Positions 44,225-52,238 of a DNA stretch of 64,000 nucleotides are shown one piece after another (position 1 is the stretch's first letter; the number at the start of each line of letters is the position of its first letter). Below the pieces are notes generated by a model, which saw only the letters and a program-made list of their open reading frames with translations, was not told the origin of the DNA and searched no databases. The translations under genes and the position numbers were made by a program. Location of the stretch: positions 22,769-86,768 of the forward strand of contig DASPSJ010000067.1 of the NCBI GenBank assembly GCA_035623985.1, read 5' to 3'. This stretch comes from DAHUYF01 sp035623985. GTDB lineage: Bacteria; Pseudomonadota; Alphaproteobacteria; ATCC43930; CGMCC-115725.

Positions 44225-44974
44225 CTATTCGAGGCCGGCGGCGAGCTCCTCGAGCGTATCGCGATCGGCGAGGTGGACGCGCCCGGCCGCCTCGAGCCCG
44301 ATATAGCCGCGCTTCTTCAGGCTGGTGAATACCCGGCTCGCCGTTTCGGTGGTGAGTCCGAGATAGTCGGCAATGTCGGTCCGGGTCATCGGTAGCTGCA
44401 CGTGTTCGCCGCCGCCGCCGTAACGCTCCGCGCGCCGCGCCAGCGACAGCAGGAAGGAGGCGATCCGCTCATGCGCGGTCTTGCGGCCGAGCAGCATCAT
44501 CTGCTCCTGCGCCTGCGCCAGTTCGTTCGATGCCATGGCCAGCAGCCGCCGCTCCATTTTCGGGAACTCCTCGAGCAGGCGGTCGAGCTGCCGGCGCGGG
44601 AAACGGCAGATCTTGACCGGGGTGATGGCCTCGGCGCTGTAGGTATAGCTGTCGTTGAAGGCGAGGCCGAGGAGATCGCCGGCGAAAAGGAAGCCGGTGA
44701 TCTGGCGCCTGCCGTCCGGCATCAGCTTGAACACCTTGACCGCGCCCTCGATGATGTTGAAGAAATGCGTCGCCGAATCGCCTTCGTCGAGGAAGGTCTC
44801 GCCGGCGGCGACATGTTGATGCACGCGCGCTGCGGCCAGGCGGCCCAGATCCTCGGGGCGCATCGCGCCGCAGATGCTGAGGGCGCGCGCGGCGCAGCTC
44901 TCGCAGGCATGGGCGCGGGCGGCGGCGGAAGAGCCGGCGGTGCGGGGCGTCTCGCTCAAGGCCATGGCCAGCAT
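44225..44974 (-). CDS. fnrN: FNR/FixK-type oxygen-responsive regulator (FnrN/FnrL-like)
   Basis: 249 aa from the ATG at 44974, which follows AAGAGGGG. It is a Crp-Fnr protein with N-terminal cysteines Cys24-x2-Cys27-x7-Cys35 and internal Cys123 (VKICRF), the [4Fe-4S] set of alphaproteobacterial FnrL/FnrN. A beta-roll domain (about 40-130) precedes a helix-turn-helix with TTETASRVFT, whose E-x-x-SR reads TTGAT half-sites. It therefore senses O2 directly as well as being a likely FixJ target. The in-window boxes it should bind are listed separately. It could be named fixK, but FixK proteins usually lack the cysteines. Confidence 0.9.
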   Translation of the reverse strand: MLAMALSETPRTAGSSAAARAHACESCAARALSICGAMRPEDLGRLAAARVHQHVAAGETFLDEGDSATHFFNIIEGAVKVFKLMPDGRRQITGFLFAGDLLGLAFNDSYTYSAEAITPVKICRFPRRQLDRLLEEFPKMERRLLAMASNELAQAQEQMMLLGRKTAHERIASFLLSLARRAERYGGGGEHVQLPMTRTDIADYLGLTTETASRVFTSLKKRGYIGLEAAGRVHLADRDTLEELAAGLE

Positions 44975-45068
44975 GGGAATCCCCTCTTGGTAGGAACGCG
45001 ATCGGCTTGTGCCGACCGTCGATGGCACAATGATCGCGGAACCCCTGGGGGGCCGAAATTCGGATTAG

Positions 45069-45088
45069 TACCTAAGGGATTCTACCTA
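45069..45088 (-). promoter_or_regulatory. Putative FixJ-binding tandem site
   Basis: On the minus strand TAGGTA-GAATCCCT-TAGGTA, a direct repeat with 14-bp period, lies about 100 bp upstream of the FNR-type gene. The core GGTAGAATCCC resembles the GTAG-containing FixJ sites known at rhizobial fixK promoters. The similarity is from memory, not a search. Confidence 0.45.
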
Positions 45089-45104
45089 TGCCGAGGAAGC
45101 ATCC

Positions 45105-45118
45105 TTGACCTGGGTTGA
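45105..45118 (-). promoter_or_regulatory. Weak FNR/FixK box upstream of the regulator gene
   Basis: TTGACCTGGGTTGA matches 8 of 10 consensus positions. It lies between the FixJ-like site and the 3' end of the phosphorylase gene and could mediate autoregulation. Weak on its own. Confidence 0.3.
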
Positions 45119-45132
45119 GGCAAGGCGGACGC

Positions 45133-46665
45133 TCATCGCGTAACTTCCGCCGGGGCGAGCCGCACCCCGCTGTCCTCGGCCGCCTCCTCGCCGGCGATGC
45201 GGAAATCGACCGGCAGGCAGGCGTGGATGCGATAGAGCGGCTCGCCCTCGACGACGCGGTCGCCCACCGTCTTCAGGAGGTCGATGCCCGCGCCCTTGTC
45301 GGCGGGGGCGCCGGCGAGCCGCGCCAGCCGGGCGAGGCGGTGGCAGTCGAGCGCCGTCACGACGCCGTCGGCGGGCGCCGTCACCTCGCGGCTGAGCGGG
45401 CCGACCCGAGCGCTCTCCGGCGGCCTGCCCTGCGCCGCCATGATGCGTTCCATCTTGGCCAGCGCAGCGCCCGAGGCGAGCAGCTCGCGCGCCCGCGCCA
45501 GTCCGGCGCCGCCGCGCAACGCAGGATCGAATTCGAGGATCCGTCCGGCAAGCATGAGCGCGCGCTCGCGCAGATCGGCGGGAGCGTCGGGCGCGTTCGC
45601 CAGCACCCGCATGACGTCGCGCGCCTCCAGCACCGGGCCGATGCCGCGTCCGACCGGCGCGCCGCCATCGGTGATGGCGACCTCGAGCGGCAGGTCGATC
45701 TCGCGCGCCACATACTCGAACAGCTTGCGCAGCTCGATGGCGGCGACGGCGCTGCGCACCTTGGCGGTGGGGCCGACGGGAATGTCGATCACCAGCCGCT
45801 TGGCACCGGCGGCGAGCTTCTTCGACAGGATCGAGGCGACGAGCTGGCCGGGCGCGTCGATATTGAGCGGCCGTTCGACCGAGATCAGCACGTCGTCGGC
45901 CGGCGACAGCTTCACGTGACCGCCCCAGGCCAGGCAGCCCTTCTCCGCCGCCACGATGTCATGCATCGCCTCTATGTCGAGATCGACGCGCGCCAGCACC
46001 TCCATGGTATCGGCGGTGCCGGCCGGCGAGGTGATGGCGCGCGAGGAGGTCTTGGGGATGGCGAGGCCGTGCGCGGCGACGATCGGCACGATGATCATCG
46101 AGGTGCGGTTGCCGGGTATGCCGCCGATGCAATGCTTGTCGACCACCAGCTCGTCGCCCCAGCGCAGGCGCGTTCCCACCGCCGCCATGGCGCGCGTCAG
46201 GTTCAGCACCTCGGCCGTCGACAGGAAGCCGGCGCAGGCGACGACGAAAGCGGCCAGCTCCATCTTGGAATAGCGCAGGCCGGCGATGTCGCGAATGATG
46301 CCGTCGAGCGATGCCGCCGAAAGCTCGGCGCCGCGGATTTTGGCGTGCACCGCGTGAAGGCTCCGGGGCGGGAGCGCCTGCTCGAGCTCCACCTCCGAGC
46401 CTTCGGGCAGCCCCAGCAACGCGAAAGCCGGCTCGGAAAGGCCGAGCTCGTCCTTGGCCAGCCAGCCGTCATGGTCGATGACGTTGAGCGTCGCCAGGAT
46501 GCGGCGGTCGCTGGTGCCGAGCTCGATCTTCTCGAGCGCCTGCAGCTCGCCCGGGCGGCAGGCGATCGAATTGCGCGGCAGGAAGGCGACCGCCTCGCGA
46601 TAGGTGTCGATCGGCAGGCGGCGGAGCCTGACCCGGCTGGCCCCCGCCGGCTCCGCCTCGCCCAT
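45133..46665 (-). CDS. Thymidine/AMP phosphorylase family protein
   Basis: A 510-aa nucleoside phosphorylase. An N-terminal extension of about 90 residues (RVRLRRLPIDTYREAVAFLPR) precedes the class II core: KMELAAFVVACA, the phosphate-binding VDKHCIGGIPGNRTS and KTSSRAITSPAGTADTME. That extension is the hallmark of the AMP phosphorylase (DeoA-like, archaeal-type) branch rather than ordinary DeoA (about 440 aa). Substrate is therefore a nucleoside or NMP. The ATG at 46665 has GAGG upstream. It sits inside the microaerobic gene block, 26 bp after the stress-protein gene, so the two may share an FNR-controlled transcript. Confidence 0.85.
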   Translation of the reverse strand: MGEAEPAGASRVRLRRLPIDTYREAVAFLPRNSIACRPGELQALEKIELGTSDRRILATLNVIDHDGWLAKDELGLSEPAFALLGLPEGSEVELEQALPPRSLHAVHAKIRGAELSAASLDGIIRDIAGLRYSKMELAAFVVACAGFLSTAEVLNLTRAMAAVGTRLRWGDELVVDKHCIGGIPGNRTSMIIVPIVAAHGLAIPKTSSRAITSPAGTADTMEVLARVDLDIEAMHDIVAAEKGCLAWGGHVKLSPADDVLISVERPLNIDAPGQLVASILSKKLAAGAKRLVIDIPVGPTAKVRSAVAAIELRKLFEYVAREIDLPLEVAITDGGAPVGRGIGPVLEARDVMRVLANAPDAPADLRERALMLAGRILEFDPALRGGAGLARARELLASGAALAKMERIMAAQGRPPESARVGPLSREVTAPADGVVTALDCHRLARLARLAGAPADKGAGIDLLKTVGDRVVEGEPLYRIHACLPVDFRIAGEEAAEDSGVRLAPAEVTR

Positions 46666-46690
46666 CGTCGACCTCAAGCCCCCCGGCCGC

Positions 46691-47566
46691 TCAATGCGTC
46701 AGCAGCAGCGGCAACAGGCTGGTGCCGACGATTTCGCGGGTGGCGCCGCCGAAGATCATCTCGCGCCACGGCGCGCGGCTGTAACCGCCCATCACCAGGA
46801 GATCGCAGGCGAGGTCGCGCGCCGCCGCCAGCACCAGCTCGCCGGCGCCGACGCCTTTGACCGGAAAGACCTCTTCGGCACCGGCGCGCACGCCGTACCA
46901 CGCGAGATGCTGCGCCAGCGCGGCGCCGTCGGTCTTGCCGACCGACAGCACGTAGACCTGGCGCGCCTGCATCATCAGCGGCAGCGCCGCGGCGACCGCC
47001 TTGGCGGCTTCCGCCGAATCGTTCCAGGCAAGCGCGATGGTCTCGCCGAGAGCCGCCGGCGGATTGACGGGCGCCACCAGCACGGGCCTTCCGGCGCTGA
47101 GCAGCGCCTCCTCGATGGCGTCGGTATAGGGCTCGTCGGTGACGCGGCCGGAGCAGCCGAGAATGGCGAGATCGAACAGCCGCGCCCGGCCGGCGACCTT
47201 CACCGCGCCGGAGCCTTCCTCCTCATGCCACCACGCGGAGGCCTGACGGAGCAGCGCGGGGTCGCTGCCCAGCGGCGGCGGCTCGGAGCGCTGCGCGATG
47301 TCGTGCCGCTTGACGGCGGCGTCGAACAATTGCCGCGCATGCGCCGCGGCGACTTCGGCGTCGCGCATCGCGGTCTCGATGATGCCGCCGGTCAGCGGCG
47401 TGCCGAGGCCGTCGGCGGCCACGACCACCAGCTCGCGCGGGTCGAAGCGGACGTGATAGGCCTCGATATGGCTGCCGAAACGCCGCGCCAGCCGGCAGGC
47501 GAGCTCGATCACGCCCGCACTGGCCTTGCCGCCGCTGACCGCGGCGAGAATCGTACGAATCTCCAT
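46691..47566 (-). CDS. Universal stress protein (tandem UspA domains)
   Basis: 291 aa with an N-terminal Usp-like half (IRTILAAVSGGKASAGVIELA) and a second half ending in the ATP-binding GGYSRAPWREMIFGGATREIV loop. Only the C-terminal half keeps the G-x2-G-x9-G pattern. The ATG at 47566 follows AGGAAGGTGA. Usp proteins with this two-domain form are common in anaerobic/FNR regulons. An 8/10 FNR box lies upstream at 47631. Confidence 0.88.
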   Translation of the reverse strand: MEIRTILAAVSGGKASAGVIELACRLARRFGSHIEAYHVRFDPRELVVVAADGLGTPLTGGIIETAMRDAEVAAAHARQLFDAAVKRHDIAQRSEPPPLGSDPALLRQASAWWHEEEGSGAVKVAGRARLFDLAILGCSGRVTDEPYTDAIEEALLSAGRPVLVAPVNPPAALGETIALAWNDSAEAAKAVAAALPLMMQARQVYVLSVGKTDGAALAQHLAWYGVRAGAEEVFPVKGVGAGELVLAAARDLACDLLVMGGYSRAPWREMIFGGATREIVGTSLLPLLLTH

Positions 47567-47630
47567 GGCGTCACCTTCCTGCCGTTGTCGTTGCCACGCC
47601 TCAGTGAAGGCGAGGCGGCGAGGCGGCTCA

Positions 47631-47644
47631 TTGCGCTGGATCAA
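47631..47644 (-). promoter_or_regulatory. FNR/FixK box upstream of the stress protein
   Basis: TTGCGCTGGATCAA, 8 of 10 matches to TTGAY-N4-RTCAA. Centred at -41.5 it predicts transcription from about 47596 and a 30-nt leader before the ATG at 47566. Confidence 0.5.
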
Positions 47645-47686
47645 TCGGCCGGCGGCCGGCGGCGAAGATATTTCCCTCTGCCATCG

Positions 47687-48007
47687 CTAGCGCGGCGCGA
47701 GGCTGTCGAGATAGGCAATGATGTCCTCGATCTGCTGGCGCGCCAGGTTAAAGTTCGGCATGGGCGGATGAGGCGAGGTCAGCCAGGCGCGCACCCAGCT
47801 TCGATCGCCGGCATGCCGGCGGGCGACGGCGGCGAAGGGCGGCGCCGTGTCGGGTCCCGGACCGCCATCCTCGACGACGTGGCAACTCATGCACCATTGC
47901 CGCGCAAGCGCATGACCGGAAGCGACGTCGCCCGCCGCGCGCGCGGCGCCGGCCGGTCCCAGCCCCGCGGCAATCGCCGCTGCCATGATGATCGCTCTTG
48001 CCGTCAT
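47687..48007 (-). CDS. Small class I cytochrome c, periplasmic
   Basis: 106 aa from the ATG at 48007, which follows GGGAGGGCGG; a longer frame upstream lacks support. Signal peptide 1-26 (AIIMAAAIAAGLGPAGAARA), heme site Cys39-Cys42-His43 (CMSCH) and likely axial Met83 (HPPMPNFNL). It is probably an electron donor to the cbb3 oxidase encoded 1 kb away. A perfect FNR/FixK palindrome lies 71 bp upstream. Confidence 0.9.
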   Translation of the reverse strand: MTARAIIMAAAIAAGLGPAGAARAAGDVASGHALARQWCMSCHVVEDGGPGPDTAPPFAAVARRHAGDRSWVRAWLTSPHPPMPNFNLARQQIEDIIAYLDSLAPR

Positions 48008-48077
48008 GTCCGCCCTCCCCGCCTGCGCTCGCGCCGCGCGCGCCGGCATCACTTTCCTCGCCGCGGCGGCGCGGTCA

Positions 48078-48091
48078 TTGACCCAGGTCAA
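48078..48091 (-). promoter_or_regulatory. FNR/FixK box upstream of the cytochrome c gene
   Basis: TTGACCCAGGTCAA, a full match and a perfect palindrome in its half-sites. At -41.5 it predicts transcription from about 48043 and a 36-nt leader. Confidence 0.75.
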
Positions 48092-48108
48092 GCGCCCGCT
48101 CGGGCATG

Positions 48109-48122
48109 CATGATCCAGATCA
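48109..48122 (+). promoter_or_regulatory. FNR/FixK box upstream of the TauE/SafE-like gene
   Basis: ATGATCCAGATCAA, 9 of 10 matches. At -41.5 transcription would start near 48157, which lies after the first in-frame ATG (48151) and favours a start at 48181 or 48190 for the gene. Confidence 0.65.
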
Positions 48123-48150
48123 ATGCCGTAGCGCGTCAAGCTCCTGATAG

Positions 48151-48906
48151 ATGAATTTCATGGTGCCGCTGTTTCATTCGATGCACGCGATGCCGGCGCT
48201 CGCCGCGCTGTGCAGCGCAGGCGATCCATTGGCGCTGCTGGGCATCGCCCTGGCGCTTTTCGGCACCGCGCTGGTCGGCGGCTTTGCCCATTGCGCGCCG
48301 ATGTGCGCGCCTTTCGTCCTGCTGCAGCTCCCGGGCGAAGCCGGCGGCACGCGCCTGCGGCGGCTCGGCGGCGGTCTGCTGCCGGCCTATCACCTGGGAC
48401 GGCTGACGACCTACACGGCGCTGGGCGCCGCGCTCGGCGCCTCCGGCGGCGCGCTGGGCCTGCTCGCGGGAACGCGCTGGGCGCTGGCCGCGTTGCTGGC
48501 GCTGGCCGCGCTCGGTTTTCTGCTGCAAGCGCTGAAGCGGGTCCTGCCGCCGCCGCGCCGGGCGTCGGGTGCTGCTCTTGCCGCGCCGCTGGCGCGGCTC
48601 GCCGCGCCGCTGCTGCGCCGGCGCGGCGGCCTCGCGGGCTACGCGCTCGGCGCCGTGCTGGGCTTTCTGCCTTGCGGCTTCCTCTACGCGGCGTTGATGG
48701 CCGCCTCCGCCACCGGCAGCGCGGCGGGCGGCGCTGTCGCCATGGCGGGCTTCGCCTTGGGCACGGTGCCGGCGCTCGCGGCGGTCGGGCTGCTCGGCGC
48801 CGGCGTGCTGCAGCGCCTGCGCCGCCGCGCCGCGATCGCCATGACGCCGATCCTGCTGCTGAATGCGGCGGCACTCGCGAGCTTCGCGCTGCGCGCCGTG
48901 GGTTAA
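48151..48906 (+). CDS. TauE/SafE-like (CcoS-cluster) membrane protein
   Basis: Up to 251 aa with about six hydrophobic helices. It has the family motif GGFAHCAPMCAPF (a variant of GHCxGMCGG) and a second CGF motif (GFLPCGFLYAALMAA). Such proteins regularly sit in cytochrome cbb3 clusters and are suspected of moving copper or another metal for oxidase assembly. Starts at 48151, 48160, 48181 and 48190 are in frame. The FNR box at 48109 favours the later ones. It ends 4 bp before the FNR box of ccoN. Confidence 0.8.
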   Translation: MNFMVPLFHSMHAMPALAALCSAGDPLALLGIALALFGTALVGGFAHCAPMCAPFVLLQLPGEAGGTRLRRLGGGLLPAYHLGRLTTYTALGAALGASGGALGLLAGTRWALAALLALAALGFLLQALKRVLPPPRRASGAALAAPLARLAAPLLRRRGGLAGYALGAVLGFLPCGFLYAALMAASATGSAAGGAVAMAGFALGTVPALAAVGLLGAGVLQRLRRRAAIAMTPILLLNAAALASFALRAVG

Positions 48907-48909
48907 CCA

Positions 48910-48923
48910 TTGACTTGGATCAA
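48910..48923 (+). promoter_or_regulatory. FNR/FixK box upstream of ccoN
   Basis: TTGACTTGGATCAA, a full match to TTGAY-N4-RTCAA. Centred at -41.5 it puts the transcription start near 48958, about 34 nt before the chosen ccoN start. Confidence 0.8.
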
Positions 48924-48991
48924 AGCGACCCGCGCCGATCCCTGGCTTTGTGGCTGCGCGGCACTTCACGATCGATAGAGGGGTGAAGAGG

Positions 48992-50443
48992 GTGACGGCA
49001 TCTTCCTTGTCGAGCGAGCGCTACAACGAGGACATCGTTCGCGCTTTTGTCATAGCCACCGTCTTCTGGGGACTCGCCGCCTTCGCGGTCGGCGTCTTCA
49101 TCGCCTTTCAGCTCACCTTCCCCGCGCTCAATCTCGGCCTGGAATGGACCACCTTCGGCCGGCTGCGGCCGCTGCACACCTCGGCGGCGATCTTCGCTTT
49201 CGGCGGCAACGCGCTGCTCGGCACCTCCTTCCACGTCGTGCAGCGCACCTGCCGCGCGCCGCTGTTCGGCGGGCGCGCGCCCGCCTGGTTCGTGTTCTGG
49301 GGCTTCCAGCTTTTCATCGCCATGGCGGCCATCGGCTATCTCGAGGGCGTCACCAAGAGCCGCGAATACGCCGAGCCGGAATGGTTCAACGACCTCTGGC
49401 TCACCCTGATCTGGGTGACCTATTTCGTGATCTTCCTCGGCACCGTGCTGAAGCGGCAGGAGCCGCACATCTACGTCGCCAACTGGTTCTACCTCGCCTT
49501 CATCATCACCATCGCCGTGCTGCACGTCGTCAACAACCTGACGGTTCCGGTCTCGGTCTTCGGCAGCAAGAGCTATTCCGTCTTCTCCGGCGTGCAGGAC
49601 GCGCTGATCCAGTGGTGGTACGGCCACAACGCGGTGGGCTTCTTCCTCACCGCCGGCTTCCTCGGGATGATGTACTACTTCATTCCGAAGCAGGCCGACC
49701 GCCCGATCTACTCCTATCGCCTGTCGGTGGTGCATTTCTGGTCGCTGATCTTCCTCTACATCTGGGCGGGCCCGCATCACCTGCACTACACCGCGCTGCC
49801 CGACTGGGCGCAGACGCTCGGCATGGTGTTCTCGGTGATGCTGTGGATGCCGTCCTGGGGCGGCATGATCAACGGGCTGATGACGCTCTCGGGCGCCTGG
49901 CACAAGCTGCGCACCGATCCCGGACTGCGCTTCTCGGTCACCGCCGTCGCCTTCTACGGCATGTCCACCTTCGAAGGGCCGATGATGTCGATCAAGTCGG
50001 TGAACGGGCTCAGCCACTACACCAACTGGACCATCGGCCACGTCCATTCCGGCGCGCTGGGCTGGGTCGCCTTCATCGTCTTCGGCACGCTCTATTACCT
50101 CGTGCCGGTGCTGTGGAAGCGCGAGCGGCTCTATTCCGTGCGGCTCGCCGCCTACCACTACTGGATCGCCACGCTCGGCATCGTCGTCTACATCGTCTCG
50201 ATGTGGGTCGCCGGCATCATGCAGGGGCTGATGTGGCGCGCCTACGACGAGATGGGCTTCCTGCAATATTCCTTCGCCGAAGTGGTGGTGCGCATGCATC
50301 CCTTCTATCTCATGCGCGCGCTGGGCGGCGTCCTCTTCCTGCTGGGCGCGCTGATCATGACCTACAACCTCTGGCGCACGGCGCGCGGCGAGAGGCGGCG
50401 CGAGGCGGAGCCCGCGGGCGCCTTCGCCACGCCGGCCGGGTGA
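48992..50443 (+). CDS. ccoN: Cytochrome cbb3 oxidase catalytic subunit CcoN
   Basis: A 483-aa, roughly 12-helix subunit that reduces O2 at a heme b3-CuB site with high affinity. Heme and copper ligands are visible in RPLHTSAAIFAFGG, YGHNAVGFFLTAG (CuB His), GPHHLHYTALPDW (CuB His pair) and WTIGHVHSGALGW (heme b3). GTG at 48992 is taken as start because AGAGGGG at 48976-48982 is well spaced; GTGs at 48950 and 48983 are alternatives. First gene of ccoNOQP. Confidence 0.95.
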   Translation: MTASSLSSERYNEDIVRAFVIATVFWGLAAFAVGVFIAFQLTFPALNLGLEWTTFGRLRPLHTSAAIFAFGGNALLGTSFHVVQRTCRAPLFGGRAPAWFVFWGFQLFIAMAAIGYLEGVTKSREYAEPEWFNDLWLTLIWVTYFVIFLGTVLKRQEPHIYVANWFYLAFIITIAVLHVVNNLTVPVSVFGSKSYSVFSGVQDALIQWWYGHNAVGFFLTAGFLGMMYYFIPKQADRPIYSYRLSVVHFWSLIFLYIWAGPHHLHYTALPDWAQTLGMVFSVMLWMPSWGGMINGLMTLSGAWHKLRTDPGLRFSVTAVAFYGMSTFEGPMMSIKSVNGLSHYTNWTIGHVHSGALGWVAFIVFGTLYYLVPVLWKRERLYSVRLAAYHYWIATLGIVVYIVSMWVAGIMQGLMWRAYDEMGFLQYSFAEVVVRMHPFYLMRALGGVLFLLGALIMTYNLWRTARGERRREAEPAGAFATPAG

Positions 50444-50454
50444 GGGGACGAGCC

Positions 50455-51183
50455 ATGCGCATTTTCAGCCACAAATTCCTCGAGCAGAACGGCGTCCTAT
50501 TGCTGATCATGATCCTCGTCACGGTCTCGATCGGCGGCATCGTCGAGATCGTGCCGCTGTTCACCATCGAGACGACCATCGAGCGCGTCCAGGGCGTGCG
50601 CCCCTATTCGCCGCTCGAGCTCGCCGGCCGCGACATCTACGTGCGCGAAGGCTGCTATCTCTGCCACAGCCAGCAGATCCGGCCCTTCCGCGACGAGGTC
50701 GAGCGCTACGGCCACTACAGCCTCGCCGCCGAGAGCATGTACGACCATCCCTTCCAATGGGGCTCCGAGCGCACCGGCCCCGACCTCGCCCGCATCGGCG
50801 GCAAGTATTCGAACGAGTGGCACGTGGCGCATCTCGCCAATCCGCGCGACGTGGTGCCGGAATCGGTGATGCCGCCCTATGCCTTCCTCGCCGAGCGTCC
50901 GCTCGACCTCGACCGGCTCGCCGATCATCTCCGCACCAACCGCATCGTCGGCGTGCCCTATGGCGACGAGATGATCGCCAACGCCAAGGCCGACGCCGTC
51001 GCCCAGGCCGACCCCGCGGCGGACACCGCGGCGCTGCTCAAGCGCTATCCCGGCGCGGCGACCGGCGGCTTCGGCGGCGATCCCGCCGTCATCACCGAGC
51101 GCGACGCGCTCATCGCCTATCTGCAAGTGTTGGGCACGCTGGTGAAGTTCCGCGACGTCGCGCCCGACGCGCTCAGGCAATAG
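50455..51183 (+). CDS. ccoO: Cytochrome cbb3 oxidase monoheme subunit CcoO
   Basis: 242 aa with one N-terminal membrane anchor (LLLIMILVTVSIGGIVEIVPL) and a periplasmic monoheme domain with Cys67-Cys70-His71 (CYLCHSQ). The axial Met is expected in ESVMPPYAF. It passes electrons from CcoP or soluble cytochrome c to CcoN. It follows ccoN by 11 bp and is of normal length. Confidence 0.95.
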   Translation: MRIFSHKFLEQNGVLLLIMILVTVSIGGIVEIVPLFTIETTIERVQGVRPYSPLELAGRDIYVREGCYLCHSQQIRPFRDEVERYGHYSLAAESMYDHPFQWGSERTGPDLARIGGKYSNEWHVAHLANPRDVVPESVMPPYAFLAERPLDLDRLADHLRTNRIVGVPYGDEMIANAKADAVAQADPAADTAALLKRYPGAATGGFGGDPAVITERDALIAYLQVLGTLVKFRDVAPDALRQ

Positions 51184-51194
51184 CGGAGAGAAAG

Positions 51195-51347
51195 ATGGAT
51201 TGGCTCACGCTCGTCGGATACCTGCATGCGCCGCTCTCGGTTCTGATGCTGGCGCTCTTCTGCGCCATCGTCGCCTGGACCTATGCGCCGCGCCGGCGGC
51301 GCGACATGGATGACAGCGCACGCATCCCGCTGCGCGACGATCGCTGA
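51195..51347 (+). CDS. ccoQ: Cytochrome cbb3 oxidase small subunit CcoQ
   Basis: A 50-aa single-helix protein (LHAPLSVLMLALFCAIVAWTY) with a charged cytoplasmic tail (PRRRRDMDD), the normal CcoQ layout. It stabilises the CcoP-CcoNO association. The ATG at 51195 follows GGAGAGAAAG, 11 bp after ccoO. Confidence 0.92.
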   Translation: MDWLTLVGYLHAPLSVLMLALFCAIVAWTYAPRRRRDMDDSARIPLRDDR

Positions 51348-51356
51348 GGAACGGCC

Positions 51357-52226
51357 ATGCCGACCAAGACCGAAAAGGACGCTCTCACCGGCCGCGAGAT
51401 CAGGGACCACGAGTGGGACGGCATCCACGAGCTCGACACGCCGCTGCCGCGCTGGTGGCTTTACACCCTCTTCGCGACGATCGCCTTCGCCGTCGTCTAT
51501 TGCCTGCTCTATCCCGCCATCCCGCTGCTGCACTCCCACAGCGAGGGCATGCTCGGCTACACCAACCGCGCGGCGCTGGTGCAAAGCACCGAGCGGGCGG
51601 CGGCGCAGCAGGCCCAGTTCATCGACCGCATCCGCGCCGCCTCGCTCGAGGACATCCGCAAGAATCCGGAGCTGCTCGCTTTCGCCGAGACCGGCGGCCG
51701 CGCCGCCTTCAACGAGAATTGCGCGCCGTGCCACCGCGCCGGCGGCGCCGGCGCCAAGGGCTATCCCAACCTCGCCGACGACGACTGGCTCTGGGGCGGC
51801 ACGCTCGCGGCCATCCATCAGACCATCACCCACGGCGTGCGCAACGCCGATCCCGATTCGCGCCAGTCGCAGATGCCGCGCTTCGGCGCCGACAAGCTGC
51901 TCACTCCCCAGCAGATCTCGGACGTCGCCGATTACGTGCTGTCGCTCTCCCATCAGCCGGCGCCGGCCGAGGCGGCGAAGCGCGGCGCCGCCGTCTTCGC
52001 CGAGAATTGCGCCGTCTGCCACGGCGAGAAGGGCGCCGGCAATCCGGAGATCGGCTCCAAGAACCTCACCAACGGCATCTGGCTCTATGGCGGCGACAAG
52101 GCGACGCTGGTCGAGACCATCACCAACGCGCGCAACAGCAGCATGCCCGCCTGGGGCGCGCGGCTCGATCCCACGACGATCAAGATGCTGGCGGTCTACG
52201 TTCACTCGCTTGGCGGCGGTCAGTGA
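51357..52226 (+). CDS. ccoP: Cytochrome cbb3 oxidase diheme subunit CcoP
   Basis: 289 aa. The N-terminal HEWDGIHELDTPLPRWW is diagnostic, followed by one membrane helix (about 34-53). Two heme c sites follow: Cys122-Cys125-His126 (CAPCH) and Cys218-Cys221-His222 (CAVCH), with axial Met in SQMPRFG and SSMPAWG. It receives electrons from soluble cytochromes. Complete and in standard order after ccoQ. Confidence 0.95.
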   Translation: MPTKTEKDALTGREIRDHEWDGIHELDTPLPRWWLYTLFATIAFAVVYCLLYPAIPLLHSHSEGMLGYTNRAALVQSTERAAAQQAQFIDRIRAASLEDIRKNPELLAFAETGGRAAFNENCAPCHRAGGAGAKGYPNLADDDWLWGGTLAAIHQTITHGVRNADPDSRQSQMPRFGADKLLTPQQISDVADYVLSLSHQPAPAEAAKRGAAVFAENCAVCHGEKGAGNPEIGSKNLTNGIWLYGGDKATLVETITNARNSSMPAWGARLDPTTIKMLAVYVHSLGGGQ

Positions 52227-52238
52227 CGGCGGCGGACG

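Noticed and set aside
48950..48991. ccoN starting at the GTG at 48950
   Set aside because: This lies before the transcription start predicted from the FNR box and gives an N-terminal extension unlike other CcoN proteins; 48992 has the better ribosome-binding site.
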